A stretch of DNA of 58,635 nucleotides from NCBI RefSeq assembly GCF_002078505.1, contig NZ_LUAV01000010.1, positions 1 to 58,635 of the forward strand. Direction: 5' to 3'. Below the pieces are notes generated by a model. That model saw only the letters and a list, made by a program, of their open reading frames with translations, ran no database searches and was not told the origin of the DNA. Source of the stretch: Ensifer aridi. Its GTDB lineage: Bacteria > Pseudomonadota > Alphaproteobacteria > Rhizobiales > Rhizobiaceae. This document shows positions 27,791 through 37,167 of the stretch, one piece after another; the first letter of the stretch is position 1, and each line of letters begins with the position of its first letter. Position numbers and translations under genes: made by a program.

Positions 27791-29644
27791 TTACTCCGCC
27801 GCCTCCTCTTTTTCGACATCGTCGGCGATGAAGCCGCCGGACTGGCGCGACCAAAGATCGGCATAAAGCCCGCCCTTGGCGACGAGTTCGATATGGGACC
27901 CCGTCTCGACGATCCGGCCCGCTTCGAGGATGACCAACCGATCCATCTCGGTCAGCGTCGACAGCCGGTGGGCAATCGCGATCACGGTCTTGCCGGACAT
28001 CAATGCGAAAAGGTTCTCCTGGATCGCCGCCTCCACCTCGGAATCGAGTGCCGAGGTGGCTTCGTCGAGGACCAGGATCGGCGCGTCCTTCAGGAAGACT
28101 CGGGCGATCGCGATCCGCTGGCGCTGGCCGCCGGAAAGTTTCACCCCGCGCTCCCCCACCTGCGCGTCGAGCCCTCGCCGGCCCAGATTGTCTTCGAGCG
28201 CCTGGATGAAATCCCAGGCATTCGCCTTCTTCGCCGCGGCGATTATTTCCGCATCGCTTGTTTCCGGATGTCCATAGGCGATGTTATCGCGAATGGAGCG
28301 ATGCAGCAGCGAGGTGTCTTGCGTGACGACGCCGATCTGCGATCGCAGGCTGTCCTGCGTCACCGTCGCGATATCCACGCCGTCGATGCGGATCACACCC
28401 TGTTCCAGGTCGTAGAAGCGCAACAGCAGGTTCATCAATGTCGTCTTGCCTGCGCCGGAGCGGCCGACGAGGCCGATCTTCTCGCCGGGGCGGATATCGA
28501 GCGACAGCCGATCGATGACACCTTTCGCCTTACCGTAGTGAAAGCGGACGTTCTCGAAGCTGATCGCGCCTTTCTCTGCCTTGAGCGCCGCCGCGTTCGG
28601 TCGGTCGACGATGTCGTGCGCCTTGGTCATCATGCCCATGCCGTCATAGACCGTGCCGATATTTTCAAACAGCGCCGAGACTTCCCACATGATCCATTGC
28701 GACATGCCGTTGATGCGCATGGCGAGGCCGATCGCGACAGCGACCGCTCCGACCGACATCGCACTCGTCAGCCACAGGTAGATCCCGAGAGCGCCGACGG
28801 CGAAGAGAGCCAAGCAGTTGTTCGTGTACACGAATATGTGGAACAACGTGACCTTGCGCATCTGCCGGTAGACGGTGTCCAGGAACTCTTCCATGCCGGC
28901 GCGCGCATAGGTCTCTTCGCGCCCCGCATGGGAGAACAGCTTCACCGTGCCGATATTGGTGTAGCTGTCGACGATCCGCCCGGTCATCATCGAGCGCGCG
29001 TCCGCCTGCTCTTTGGAGATCTTCTGCAGTCGCGGCACGAAATAGGTGACTATAGCGATGTAGATAACCAGCCAGATCGCGAGTGGAGCTACCAGACGCC
29101 AGTCGGCCGTCGCCACGACGATCAGCATGGTCGCGAAATAGCTCACGACATAGACGAAGACGTCGAGGATTTTCATCACCGTTTCGCGTACCGCAAGCGA
29201 CGTCTGCATGACTTTCGTGGCCACGCGTCCAGCGAACTCGTTGGCGAAGAAGGTCATGCTCTGGCGCAACAGGTAGCGGTGCATCTGCCACCGCGCGATC
29301 ATCGGATAGTTGCCGAGCAGCACCTGGTGCATCACGAACGAATCGAGCGCAACCAGGCCCGGCAGACCGATGAGAATCAATGCGCCCATCCAGGCGAGCC
29401 TGCCGCCTTCTGCCGCGAGGAAGGTCTCGCGGTCCGCATTCGACAGCCAATCGACGACATTTCCGAGGAATTGGAAAAGCGCCACCTCGCCGACCGCGAT
29501 CAGCATCGTGCAGATGGACATGATCAAAAGCCACGGCGCAGCCGGCTTCGAATAGTGCCAGCAAAAGGCAAAGAGCCCCTTCGGCGGAAGCGTCGGCTCT
29601 TCCATCGGATAAGGGTTGAGGCGGGATTCAAACCAGCCGAACAT
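27791..29644 (-). CDS. ABC exporter half-transporter (permease-ATPase fusion), first of a pair
   Basis: 617 residues with a type-I exporter membrane domain (about 25-320) and an ATPase with Walker A VGRSGAGKTTLMN, signature LSGGQRQRIAIAR, Walker B ILVLDEATSALD and AIAHRLST. The catalytic Glu follows Walker B here and in the partner, so both sites look active. AAGGAG eight bases before the ATG makes the start firm. The two proteins share a C-terminus (YADLWSRQSGGFIA), pointing to gene duplication. Substrate unknown. Confidence 0.92.
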   Translation of the reverse strand: MFGWFESRLNPYPMEEPTLPPKGLFAFCWHYSKPAAPWLLIMSICTMLIAVGEVALFQFLGNVVDWLSNADRETFLAAEGGRLAWMGALILIGLPGLVALDSFVMHQVLLGNYPMIARWQMHRYLLRQSMTFFANEFAGRVATKVMQTSLAVRETVMKILDVFVYVVSYFATMLIVVATADWRLVAPLAIWLVIYIAIVTYFVPRLQKISKEQADARSMMTGRIVDSYTNIGTVKLFSHAGREETYARAGMEEFLDTVYRQMRKVTLFHIFVYTNNCLALFAVGALGIYLWLTSAMSVGAVAVAIGLAMRINGMSQWIMWEVSALFENIGTVYDGMGMMTKAHDIVDRPNAAALKAEKGAISFENVRFHYGKAKGVIDRLSLDIRPGEKIGLVGRSGAGKTTLMNLLLRFYDLEQGVIRIDGVDIATVTQDSLRSQIGVVTQDTSLLHRSIRDNIAYGHPETSDAEIIAAAKKANAWDFIQALEDNLGRRGLDAQVGERGVKLSGGQRQRIAIARVFLKDAPILVLDEATSALDSEVEAAIQENLFALMSGKTVIAIAHRLSTLTEMDRLVILEAGRIVETGSHIELVAKGGLYADLWSRQSGGFIADDVEKEEAAE

Positions 29645-30081
29645 TGTCTAGCTCCTTCAGATATTTTGAAGGAAGGCGGGTCTCCCCGCATTCTTGATCT
29701 TTGAAGAAATGCAAATCCGGAATGGCGCCCACAATGGCACTATACACTCCGGAGAACCGGAGCACGCGTCATTCGATCGACAGAAGGAAAAAGCGCGGAA
29801 CCGGTCAGCCCAGGAAAGGCCACTTTACCCCAGAGAGGCGCGTGAACATCAAAACAGTCATGCATGCCTCCTTCGGTTCGCGTTGAAGAGGACTGACCTT
29901 TACCCTCATTCGCGCCGCTACGCCAGATTGTCGCAGGGATTTTCATGCCTATTTTTTCGTCGGCCTCCAGCCTGTTGCCGATACGGCACAAATTAGCGGG
30001 CGCAAAACCAGCAAGTCCGAATGAACCATGCCGCAAATCACACGATGGATCGCAGAGCGGATCGGTGTCATAGGAGCTTTC
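29645..30081. other. Intergenic region between exporter operon and trmL
   Basis: About 440 bp between divergent units. It carries promoters for both. A 14-codon ORF from GTG 29842, with GAGAGG upstream, is visible but unsupported. No RNA gene recognised. Confidence 0.4.
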
Positions 30082-30117
30082 ATGTTTCCGCCTGCCGCCA
30101 ATCCCGGACTTCTCTGA
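30082..30117 (+). CDS. 11-codon leader ORF abutting trmL
   Basis: ATG 30082 is preceded by AGGAG at good spacing and encodes MFPPAANPGLL. Its TGA (30115-30117) is immediately followed, in the same frame, by the trmL ATG, which has no ribosome site of its own. This arrangement suggests that trmL is translated by re-initiation after the leader. Confidence 0.45.
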   Translation: MFPPAANPGLL

Positions 30118-30585
30118 ATGACCACGAAAGATCTGCGCATCGCCCTCTACCAGCCCGATATTCCAGGCAATACCGGAACGATCCTCAGGCTTGCCGCCTG
30201 CCTCGGACTGCCCGTCGATATCATCGAGCCCGCCGGCTTCGATCTTTCGGACCGCAATCTCAAGCGCTCCGGCATGGACTATATCGCGGCCGTAACGCTC
30301 ACCCGGCATCTCAACTGGGAGCGTTTCGAAGCATGGCGGGCGGACACTGGCCGGCGCCTCGTGCTCGCCTCCACCAAGGCAGCCGAACCCTACACACGCT
30401 TCCGCTTTCGGCCGGACGACATTCTCCTGTTTGGCAGGGAAAGCGCCGGCGTTCCCGATCATGTGCATGAGCGTGCCGACGGACGCATCCTCATTCCGAT
30501 GGCGCCCGGCCAACGTTCTCTCAACATCGCCATGGCGACCGCGATGATCGCTGGCGAGGCGCTGCGGCAAATCGACGGGTTCTGA
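30118..30585 (+). CDS. trmL: tRNA (cytidine/uridine-34 2'-O)-methyltransferase TrmL
   Basis: 155 residues of the SPOUT (trefoil-knot) fold. The family pattern is complete: RIALYQPDIPGNTGTILRLAA at the start (read in two parts), IIEPAGFDLSDRNLKRSGMDY, LLFGRESAGVPDHV and the knot IPMAPGQRSLNIAMA. TrmL uses S-adenosylmethionine to methylate the wobble ribose of certain leucine tRNAs. The N-terminus matches other TrmL proteins exactly at this ATG, although no Shine-Dalgarno precedes it. Confidence 0.95.
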   Translation: MTTKDLRIALYQPDIPGNTGTILRLAACLGLPVDIIEPAGFDLSDRNLKRSGMDYIAAVTLTRHLNWERFEAWRADTGRRLVLASTKAAEPYTRFRFRPDDILLFGRESAGVPDHVHERADGRILIPMAPGQRSLNIAMATAMIAGEALRQIDGF

Positions 30586-30635
30586 GCCGGGCCCGGAAGA
30601 TGTGACGTCTCGCCCCGCTGCCGTGGCCCTGCCCG

Positions 30636-31208
30636 TCATGCCGCGATCTCGTTGTAAGGCGTCGTCTTGCGGGCATATTTCAGCGTGCGCGCCCACCAGA
30701 TCAGCCGATCCATCATGAGGAACAGCGGCGCGCGCATCTCCTCGGGTTTGTACAGATTGCCTGCTGCATCGAACTTCGACCACGCCTTGGGTATGGCGAT
30801 GCCGTCACGCAAGGTGACCGCGTGCAATTCCCCGAAAACCTGGCGCAACTGCTCGACCGCCCGAATGCCGCCGGATACACCGCCATAGGAAACGAAGGCG
30901 ACCGGTTTGGCGTGCCAAGGCTCGTAGACCGCATCGATCATTTCCTTCAGCGCCGCCGGATAACCATGATTGTATTCAGGCGTGATGACAATGAAGGCGT
31001 CCGCCTCGGCCACCTTCCGCTCCATCCATTCGGCTGGATCCTGGGTCTTCTCGCCCCGGGAGCTTCTCAATCGCATGGGATCGATGATCGTCAGGCTGAA
31101 GATGTCGGAAGTCGAAAGCTCTCTGATCAGCCAACTGGCGACCGTATCGCAGAAACGGCCCTGCCGCGCACTGCCATAGATCAAGGCGAGGGTCATCTTC
31201 TCTGTCAT
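30636..31208 (-). CDS. NADPH-dependent FMN reductase, SoxR-box promoter
   Basis: 190 residues of the flavodoxin-like NADPH-dependent FMN reductase family (ChrR/YieF/ArsH relatives). FMN-binding motifs are GSARQGRFCD near the N-terminus and TPEYNHGYPAALKEMIDAV, the classic PEYN loop; SYGGVSGG binds the second phosphate-side region. It likely reduces quinones, chromate or flavins and could protect against redox cyclers. GGAGC precedes the ATG by about 10 bp. It is transcribed divergently from soxR, through a promoter containing the SoxR box. Confidence 0.9.
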   Translation of the reverse strand: MTEKMTLALIYGSARQGRFCDTVASWLIRELSTSDIFSLTIIDPMRLRSSRGEKTQDPAEWMERKVAEADAFIVITPEYNHGYPAALKEMIDAVYEPWHAKPVAFVSYGGVSGGIRAVEQLRQVFGELHAVTLRDGIAIPKAWSKFDAAGNLYKPEEMRAPLFLMMDRLIWWARTLKYARKTTPYNEIAA

Positions 31209-31247
31209 GCCGTTTCAGCTCCGTGTTGTTGGTTACAGGGAGCTCAT

Positions 31248-31278
31248 GCTATAGAACCTCAAGTATAGTTGAGGTCAA
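31248..31278 (-). promoter_or_regulatory. SoxR-controlled promoter of the flavin reductase gene (19-bp spacer)
   Basis: On the reverse strand, TTGACC (31278-31273) and TATAGC (31253-31248) are separated by 19 bp, and the SoxR box fills the spacer. The overlong spacer is the hallmark of MerR-family activated promoters, where oxidised SoxR untwists the DNA. Confidence 0.85.
31257..31274. promoter_or_regulatory. SoxR operator (SoxR box)
   Basis: CCTCAAGTATAGTTGAGG is an 18-bp near-perfect dyad (CCTCAA...TTGAGG). It closely matches the E. coli soxS operator CCTCAAGTTAACTTGAGG and lies between soxR and the flavin reductase gene. Confidence 0.92.
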
Positions 31279-31286
31279 TAGCATCC

Positions 31287-31772
31287 GTGAAAAAAGACAA
31301 AGGCAGTGATTTCACGCGCGAGCTGACGGTCGGCGAAGTCGCGGAGCGCAGCGGCGTCGCAGTGTCCACACTTCATTTTTACGAATCCAAAGGGCTTATC
31401 CGCAGCTACCGCAGCCGCGGCAACCAGCGGCGTTATCCGCGGGCGATCTTGAGACGCGTGGCGGTCATCAAGGTGGCCCAGCGCACCGGCATTCCGCTGG
31501 CAGAGATCCAAGCCGCCCTATCGGTGCTCCCCGACGACCGTCCGCTGACGGTGGAAGACTGGGGGCGGCTGTCGAATGTCTGGCGGCAGCAACTCGACGA
31601 GCGCATCGCCAAGCTCACGGCCTTGCGCGATCAGTTGACCGGCTGCATCGGCTGCGGGTGCCTCTCGATGCGCGACTGCCCCTTGCGCAACCCCGATGAC
31701 GTTCTTGCCACCGAGGGCGTGGGCCCCCGCCTCATCGATCCGATGGATGGGGTGGAGCACGAAGCGAACTAG
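31287..31772 (+). CDS. soxR: Redox-sensing MerR-family activator SoxR
   Basis: 161 residues. MerR-type helix-turn-helix [27 protein letters not shown], a dimerisation helix, then the 2Fe-2S motif with Cys120, Cys123, Cys125 and Cys131 ([12 protein letters not shown]), the same spacing as E. coli SoxR. Oxidation of the cluster by redox-cycling compounds switches on target promoters. The start is GTG 31287 (MKKDKGSDF); a TTG at 31269 would lie inside the operator. It ends 2 bp from the convergent MFS gene. No soxS is present, as usual outside enterics. Confidence 0.95.
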   Translation: MKKDKGSDFTRELTVGEVAERSGVAVSTLHFYESKGLIRSYRSRGNQRRYPRAILRRVAVIKVAQRTGIPLAEIQAALSVLPDDRPLTVEDWGRLSNVWRQQLDERIAKLTALRDQLTGCIGCGCLSMRDCPLRNPDDVLATEGVGPRLIDPMDGVEHEAN

Positions 31773-31774
31773 GC

Positions 31775-32953
31775 TCACGGAGCATGCCGCATGCGGGCAA
31801 GCAGAATCATGCTCGCGAGAGCACCGAGCGAAAAGAACAGCGCAACCGAAAGCGCCCAGCCATTTCCCGCTTCACCGAGGACGAAGGAGAAGAACGGCGG
31901 AGCTGCCGCGAAGGCGAGGTTGAGCGGCAGCCCGAGACGCGCCATGACCGCCGCATATTGCGCCGGCGAGAAGAAGACGAGCGGCATCGTCGCGCGGCTG
32001 ACGGACATGGCACCGCTCGAAAGCCCGTAAAGCACGAGGAACAGAACAATCGACCACGTTGCGCCGGCACCAAGAATTAGAACGACGAGCGCGAGCGGCA
32101 TGATCGCCGCTGCGACGAGACCGGTCGTCACCCCATCCCAGCGGTTACCGCCGAGAAAGTCGAAGAGGCGCGCCGAAAGCTGGATGAAGCCGATCGCCGA
32201 GCCGAAGCCGACGGCGAGATAGTTCGGCACCGCGAAGCTGCGGAAGAGATCGATCACGACGAGTTGAAATCCCCACGTAACGAAGCCGTTGAGCGCCACC
32301 GCTGCGGTTATCAGCGCAACGATGTACCAATGGCGGCCGGCTGCCGCTGGCTCAGCTTTCCCGGTAGCGCTGAGCGGAAAGGTCTTAGCCGCCGGTTGGC
32401 TTCGCGGCAGCGCGAGAAAATGCAAGGGCGCGCAGACAAAAAGCATAACTGCACCGTACAGCGCGAAGGTACCCCGCCAGCCGAGCGCCCCCTCGCAGAA
32501 GACGGTGACGGGCCAAGAAATGCTGGGCGCCAGGGCCATAGCGAGCATCTGCGCAGCGATCGCGCGGCGCGCGCCCGCCCCGGCGATCTCGGTCAGAAAG
32601 ACATGGGCCGACGTCGTCAGCGTGGCGGCACCCGCCATGCCGAGAACGACCCAGGCCGCGAAATAGGAGGGCGGGCCATCGGCGAGTGCGAGCAGCCACA
32701 GCCCGGGCGCGGCAAGTGCCGAACCAAGAGAGAGCACGCGCCGAGCACCAATGTGCGCATAGAGTGATGCCAGCGGCGGTGAACAAAGCGCCATCCCCAC
32801 CAGCATGACGGTCGGCCCCAGATAGATGCTGGAAGGCTTCATCCCCAAATCACCGGCCATGCCATCCGCCGTCACCGACACGAACATGAACATCGTTGCC
32901 CAGGCAATGATTTGCGTGGCGGACAGGATGACGACCGAGCGGAAGACGGGCAT
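31775..32953 (-). CDS. Major facilitator superfamily transporter
   Basis: 392 residues with about 12 hydrophobic helices (first: VVILSATQIIAWATMFMFV). A typical cytoplasmic loop GARRVLSLGSA between helices 2 and 3 fits the MFS A-motif position. The substrate is unknown; it is probably a drug or metabolite exporter. It is convergent with soxR and has its own upstream region, so SoxR control is not shown. ATG 32953 is preferred; GTG 32977 is possible. Neither has a clear ribosome site. Confidence 0.85.
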   Translation of the reverse strand: MPVFRSVVILSATQIIAWATMFMFVSVTADGMAGDLGMKPSSIYLGPTVMLVGMALCSPPLASLYAHIGARRVLSLGSALAAPGLWLLALADGPPSYFAAWVVLGMAGAATLTTSAHVFLTEIAGAGARRAIAAQMLAMALAPSISWPVTVFCEGALGWRGTFALYGAVMLFVCAPLHFLALPRSQPAAKTFPLSATGKAEPAAAGRHWYIVALITAAVALNGFVTWGFQLVVIDLFRSFAVPNYLAVGFGSAIGFIQLSARLFDFLGGNRWDGVTTGLVAAAIMPLALVVLILGAGATWSIVLFLVLYGLSSGAMSVSRATMPLVFFSPAQYAAVMARLGLPLNLAFAAAPPFFSFVLGEAGNGWALSVALFFSLGALASMILLARMRHAP

Positions 32954-33115
32954 GGAGCGAAGCCGGCTGGGGTGCACGCAGGAATGGTGCGAAGTTGGAT
33001 GGCACCAACCGGTTTAGCGTCTCCGCGTGACTTTGGCCACGCGGCTAACGATCGCAAAAGGAATTTTTTGCCCCGCGCGTCGGGCGTGCGGCTCTACGAA
33101 GTGACAGCGGTCCGA

Positions 33116-33376
33116 TCAGTCCGCGCTCGGCAGTCGGCGCATTGTGAACTCGATCTCCCCGCCCTCGAGCTGACGCCAGCTTTCCACCTCGGTCCAGTAG
33201 GCGGCCTTTGGCCAGGTCTCGAACCATTCGCGCGCTTTGGCACGGGCGGCGTTGCGTTCAAGCCGAAACGTCTCACGCACGAAAAGTTTGTCGCTTCGCG
33301 TGGAATGTTCCCGGCGGTGCCGGGCGATCTGGCGCCGCAAGCCATCGAGCGGCGGTCCTGGGGGTATCTTCGCCAT
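33116..33376 (-). CDS. Small basic protein of unknown function
   Basis: 86 residues, rich in Arg, with a helical N-terminal half (LRRQIARHRREHS) and a Trp-rich centre (REWFETWPKAAYWTEVESW). GAGG lies nine bases before the ATG. No domain recognised. It sits alone between the MFS gene and hemF, on the opposite strand to hemF. Codon use looks native. Confidence 0.65.
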   Translation of the reverse strand: MAKIPPGPPLDGLRRQIARHRREHSTRSDKLFVRETFRLERNAARAKAREWFETWPKAAYWTEVESWRQLEGGEIEFTMRRLPSAD

Positions 33377-33618
33377 GGGCTATACCTCTGGCCAAAAGAT
33401 AGGATGAGCGTGGCGCTATTGCCAGCCCTTTGCCATCAACGCCTTACGCCTCTATCGATCGGATTTGACGCTCCAGACCACTCTTACGCCTGAGCCTTGC
33501 GCTAGACTGTTGCTGACACCGTGCCACGTTGCCATCCGCTCAAAAATATGAACTGTGGCGACACGAACGAATCTCCGGCTTTCCGACATGGAAATCCGCG
33601 AACGGAACCTGAATTCTC

Positions 33619-34530
33619 ATGGAACGACCGCAATTGCCGCAGGGCCTGCCGGCCGATATAGAAGACAAAAAGGCTGCCGCGAAGGCGTGGTTCGAAAGCC
33701 TGCGCGACGCGATCTGCGCAGCCTTCGAGACGATCGAGGACGACCTGACGGGCCCGCTCTCCGATCGCCCACCAGGCCGTTTCGTCGCCAAGGATTGGCT
33801 GCGCGACGAAGGCGCCGGCGGCGGCGGGCGCATGTCGATGATGGAGGGCCGCGTGTTCGAGAAGGTCGGCGTCCATACGTCGACGGTCTTCGGCGAATTT
33901 TCGCCCGAGTTCCGAAACCAGATCCCGGGCGCGAGCGAAGATCCGCGTTTCTGGGCTTCGGGTATTTCGCTGATCGCTCACCCGGTCAATCCGAATGTGC
34001 CCGCCGTGCATATGAACACACGCATGGTCGTGACCACGAGCAATTGGTTCGGCGGCGGAGCCGACCTGACGCCCGTTCTTGACCGCCGGCGCGTCATGAC
34101 CGATCCGGACACCGTGATATTCCACCGGGCGATGGAGATCGCCTGCAATCGACACGCGGTCGCCGATCATGCGAAATTCAAAGAATGGTGCGACGAGTAT
34201 TTCTTCCTGAAACATAGGAACGAGCCGCGCGGCACCGGGGGGATCTTCTACGACTGGCTGCATTCTTCCGAGGAGCTCGGTGGCTGGGATGCGGACTTCG
34301 CGTTCACCCGCGACGTCGGCAAGGCCTTTGCGCTCGTCTATCCAAAGATCGTTCGGAGCAACTTCGACACAGCTTGGACCGAAGAGGACCGCGACGAGCA
34401 ACTGGTGCGCCGCGGCCGCTATGTCGAGTTCAACCTGCTCTACGACCGCGGCACGATCTTCGGCCTCAAGACCGGCGGCAACGTCGAATCGATCCTCTCG
34501 TCCCTGCCCCCGCTCGTACGCTGGCCCTGA
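33619..34530 (+). CDS. hemF: Oxygen-dependent coproporphyrinogen III oxidase
   Basis: 303 residues. HemF decarboxylates coproporphyrinogen III to protoporphyrinogen IX with O2, in haem synthesis. Family motifs are all present: [41 protein letters not shown] (signature, including the conserved His), FYDWLH and [20 protein letters not shown]. No strong ribosome site precedes the ATG. I saw no FNR/FixK box upstream, in keeping with an aerobic enzyme. Confidence 0.96.
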   Translation: MERPQLPQGLPADIEDKKAAAKAWFESLRDAICAAFETIEDDLTGPLSDRPPGRFVAKDWLRDEGAGGGGRMSMMEGRVFEKVGVHTSTVFGEFSPEFRNQIPGASEDPRFWASGISLIAHPVNPNVPAVHMNTRMVVTTSNWFGGGADLTPVLDRRRVMTDPDTVIFHRAMEIACNRHAVADHAKFKEWCDEYFFLKHRNEPRGTGGIFYDWLHSSEELGGWDADFAFTRDVGKAFALVYPKIVRSNFDTAWTEEDRDEQLVRRGRYVEFNLLYDRGTIFGLKTGGNVESILSSLPPLVRWP

Positions 34531-34617
34531 TCCGGGCCGGGTGACGCTCGCCGGCTGAGCCAAGCGAACAAATTCCCCGCGGCCGGCGTTACCTTCCGCA
34601 AAGAGAAGGAACGCCGC

Positions 34618-34896
34618 ATGATTTTCAAGAAACGGACATTCTTCGGCGAGGAGCCGGAGAGAGTATCTGCGGAGCATCCGGCCGAACTCGAGCGTCGCGT
34701 CGCGCACTGGCTTGCGGTGTCCCCGGGCCTCGATGCCATCGACGTCACGGTCACCTGCACCGGCGATACCGTCCTGTTGGGCGGCACGGTCGCGACCGAA
34801 GAGGAAATTGTCCGCGCCGAGGAGGCGGCAAAGGCCGTCGAAGGCGTTGCCGAGGTAATCAACCGCATCGGGATTTCAAAAGCCGGCACAGGCTGA
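34618..34896 (+). CDS. BON-domain protein
   Basis: 92 residues. One BON domain (about 23-88): ELERRVAHWLAVSPGLDAI, then VTVTCTGDTVLLGGTVATEEE and the closing VEGVAEVINRI. BON domains bind phospholipid or the envelope. There is no signal peptide, so it is cytoplasmic as written. AAGGAACG lies before the ATG. It may share a transcript with hemF 90 bp upstream. Confidence 0.85.
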   Translation: MIFKKRTFFGEEPERVSAEHPAELERRVAHWLAVSPGLDAIDVTVTCTGDTVLLGGTVATEEEIVRAEEAAKAVEGVAEVINRIGISKAGTG

Positions 34897-35006
34897 GCGC
34901 CGCTTCACAAGCTCTCGAACCTGCCTCGGCCCTGCCTGTCGCCTGCCGGCCGGCAGATGAGGGCCAAAGAGTTTTCGACCGCCGAAGTGCCAGAGCTTCG
35001 TCCACG

Positions 35007-35624
35007 TCAGATCGACGCCAGCGTCCAGCCGACGATATCCGCCGCCACTTGCGCGAATGCCGCATCGAGGGCGGTGACGAAGGCGGGATTTCCGGCCTCC
35101 CGCACCGGAGCGACCGCGCGGAACGCCTTTTGCGTCAGAACCGTTCCGTTACGGTCATTCAGGATCTTCGCGAAAATCTCGACGATGGCCGTAGGCGCCC
35201 CATCGGTGGAGATTTCGAAAGCACGGATCTCTGTGATGAGCTGATAATCAATGGCGAGCCCCTGGCCCGGCCTGCCCACGCCTGCGACCCTGCCCGTGTT
35301 GTCAAAGGTCTGGACGAGTCTATCCTGCACCATACGCGGCAGGCTGTCGCCCCATTGGGCTCTGGCGAGATACTGCAGTTCCGATTTCGACAGGCGAACG
35401 ACGATCTGGTCGCTCGCAAGCGTCTTCAGTGCCGTCGGTTCCGGCACGAGAATCTGGCGCTTCGTCGCCGCTGGACGCTCCACGACGGGCACCGTCGCCA
35501 GGCTGAACGTATCATTGACTGCCTGGCGCGTGCCGCAGCCCGCCAGCATCATCGCCAATGTAAGAATTACCGCAGACCGGGCCGCCCCCGCACCACGAAA
35601 AGCTACCAGACCCGGAAAACCCAT
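35007..35624 (-). CDS. ABC-transport auxiliary lipoprotein (PqiC-like)
   Basis: 205 residues. A lipoprotein signal ends in the lipobox LAGC (MMLAGCGTRQ). The body matches the ABC-type auxiliary lipoprotein family: LVQTFDNTG, DYQLITEIRAFEI and a C-terminal helix. It would be anchored in the outer membrane and connect an MCE tunnel to it. GGGGAT precedes ATG 35624; an earlier start at 35675 would misplace the signal. Last gene of the four-gene lipid-transport set. Confidence 0.85.
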   Translation of the reverse strand: MGFPGLVAFRGAGAARSAVILTLAMMLAGCGTRQAVNDTFSLATVPVVERPAATKRQILVPEPTALKTLASDQIVVRLSKSELQYLARAQWGDSLPRMVQDRLVQTFDNTGRVAGVGRPGQGLAIDYQLITEIRAFEISTDGAPTAIVEIFAKILNDRNGTVLTQKAFRAVAPVREAGNPAFVTALDAAFAQVAADIVGWTLASI

Positions 35625-35705
35625 ACGCAAAATATCCCCAATCAACGCGGCGCCGCCCGGCTCCCCGCCCCCCACGCAACCAACCCGCGATCGACGATCA
35701 GCGAA

Positions 35706-37076
35706 TCACCGACGCGTGCGTCCATCATATTGCTTAACAGTCTCGCCGCCGAATAGGAGACGCTGCGGATTTCTGTCGAAATTGGAAATCGTATTCTGGA
35801 GGCTTTGCACTGTGCGCCGCGTGTCGCTGACGAGCGTCTCCACGTCCCGCAGCCCCGAATTCGAAAAGCGCCTCAGGTTCTCCGCAATGGGGCCGAGCTG
35901 GGCATTGAGATTGTCGGCCATCTTCCGGAAGGACTCCAACGTTGCGCGCGCTTCTGCCGAAAGCGACGGAGCATTCGCATCGCCGAGGAACCCGTCGATT
36001 TTCACCAGAATGCCGTCGACGCGGTTCGAGGCCGCATTCAGCTTGTTCGACATCTGCGTGAAATCGGTGATCGTCTGGTCGATGTCTTCCTGCCGCGCCG
36101 AGATCTTCTCGGCGAAGTTGGATATCTGCGCCACGGTTTTGCGGGCATCCGCGCTTGCGGCGGAGATGTCGTTGACGACGAGCTCGACCTTCTGCCTGTC
36201 GACGGAGGCGACCAGCGAGTCGACGCGCTTCAGCGTCTCCTGCGCATTCTTGCCGAACTGGTCGTAGGTTTCGACCGTTCGCCTGAATGCCGTTACCGTT
36301 TCCGAGACGCCGCCCGACGCCGCCTTCAGGTCCTTGCTCAACTGCTCGACATTGCCGACGATCGTCTCGACTTTCTTCGGATCGACCGACTTGATGAGCG
36401 TATCGGCGCTCGCAAGCGTCGTGTCGAGCTTCTTCGACGCGGCGTTGATCGATCCTGAAAGCTCCTCGACGCTTTTCAGGAATTCATCAATCGCCCCGGA
36501 ATTGTCGGCGAGCGCCTTAGAAAAGCGCTGCGCATTGCCGATCGTAGACGTCAGCGGGGCGCGGACATCAGTCACGAAGCCCTGGATGTCGGTGATCGCC
36601 GTGTTCGCACGGTCGAGAATCTGGTCGGCGGTCGCAAGCAGGCTGGTGACGCTCGACTGATCGGCGAGAATATGCGCCTGCGTCCCTTTTTCCAACGCCG
36701 TCTTGAGAATGTTCTCGTCACCCTTGCGCCCGCCGCTGAGCTCGATATAGGCAGCACCGGTCAGGCCCTGTACTTCCAACGTCGCCCTGGTGGACTTCAG
36801 TACGGGTGCGTCGGCCGAAACCTCCGTGATCGCTATGGAGTAACGCGGATCGTTGGCATCGATTGCGAGATTGCGGACGCTACCGACATTGATGCCGTTG
36901 AAGCGCACCGGCGAACCGACCGACAAACCGTTGGCAGACCCCGGAATGTTGACGATGAGTTCGACCATCTGGCCGCTGCGGCCGTACTGCGCCATCCAGT
37001 AGACAAAACCGAAGGCGGCGGCGATGACGAACACCGTGAAAAAGCCGACAATGGCATAGTTTGCTTTAGTTTCCAT
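35706..37076 (-). CDS. mlaD: MCE/MlaD-family lipid-transport substrate-binding protein
   Basis: 456 residues. One N-terminal membrane helix (about 7-28) is followed by a single MCE domain (about 35-120: VELIVNIPGSANGLSVGSPV, GINVGSV, LEVQGLTGAAYIEL). A long helical region (about 150-430) follows, with many Lys/Asp/Val heptads that could form a tube through the periplasm. The classic MlaD is under 200 residues, so this is a long-tailed type closer in design to Mce or PqiB proteins. Part of a phospholipid or sterol-like carrier system. Confidence 0.88.
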   Translation of the reverse strand: METKANYAIVGFFTVFVIAAAFGFVYWMAQYGRSGQMVELIVNIPGSANGLSVGSPVRFNGINVGSVRNLAIDANDPRYSIAITEVSADAPVLKSTRATLEVQGLTGAAYIELSGGRKGDENILKTALEKGTQAHILADQSSVTSLLATADQILDRANTAITDIQGFVTDVRAPLTSTIGNAQRFSKALADNSGAIDEFLKSVEELSGSINAASKKLDTTLASADTLIKSVDPKKVETIVGNVEQLSKDLKAASGGVSETVTAFRRTVETYDQFGKNAQETLKRVDSLVASVDRQKVELVVNDISAASADARKTVAQISNFAEKISARQEDIDQTITDFTQMSNKLNAASNRVDGILVKIDGFLGDANAPSLSAEARATLESFRKMADNLNAQLGPIAENLRRFSNSGLRDVETLVSDTRRTVQSLQNTISNFDRNPQRLLFGGETVKQYDGRTRR

Positions 37077-37167
37077 CGGCTCCGACTACCTTTGCGGCCC
37101 CTGCCGCCCTTTCACTCTGCTTTGCCGCCCGCCTCTGCCGGCAATCTTTGCGTTCATCCCCGCTGCG

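Noticed and set aside
27893..29704. 603-codon forward ORF opposite the ABC exporter gene
   Set aside because: Antisense shadow, rich in Arg/Asp/His typical of reversed rhizobial coding sequence.
29842..29886. 14-codon ORF with GAGAGG upstream as a leader peptide
   Set aside because: Far from any start codon it could control (over 200 bp from trmL), with no run of regulatory codons and no attenuator hairpin.
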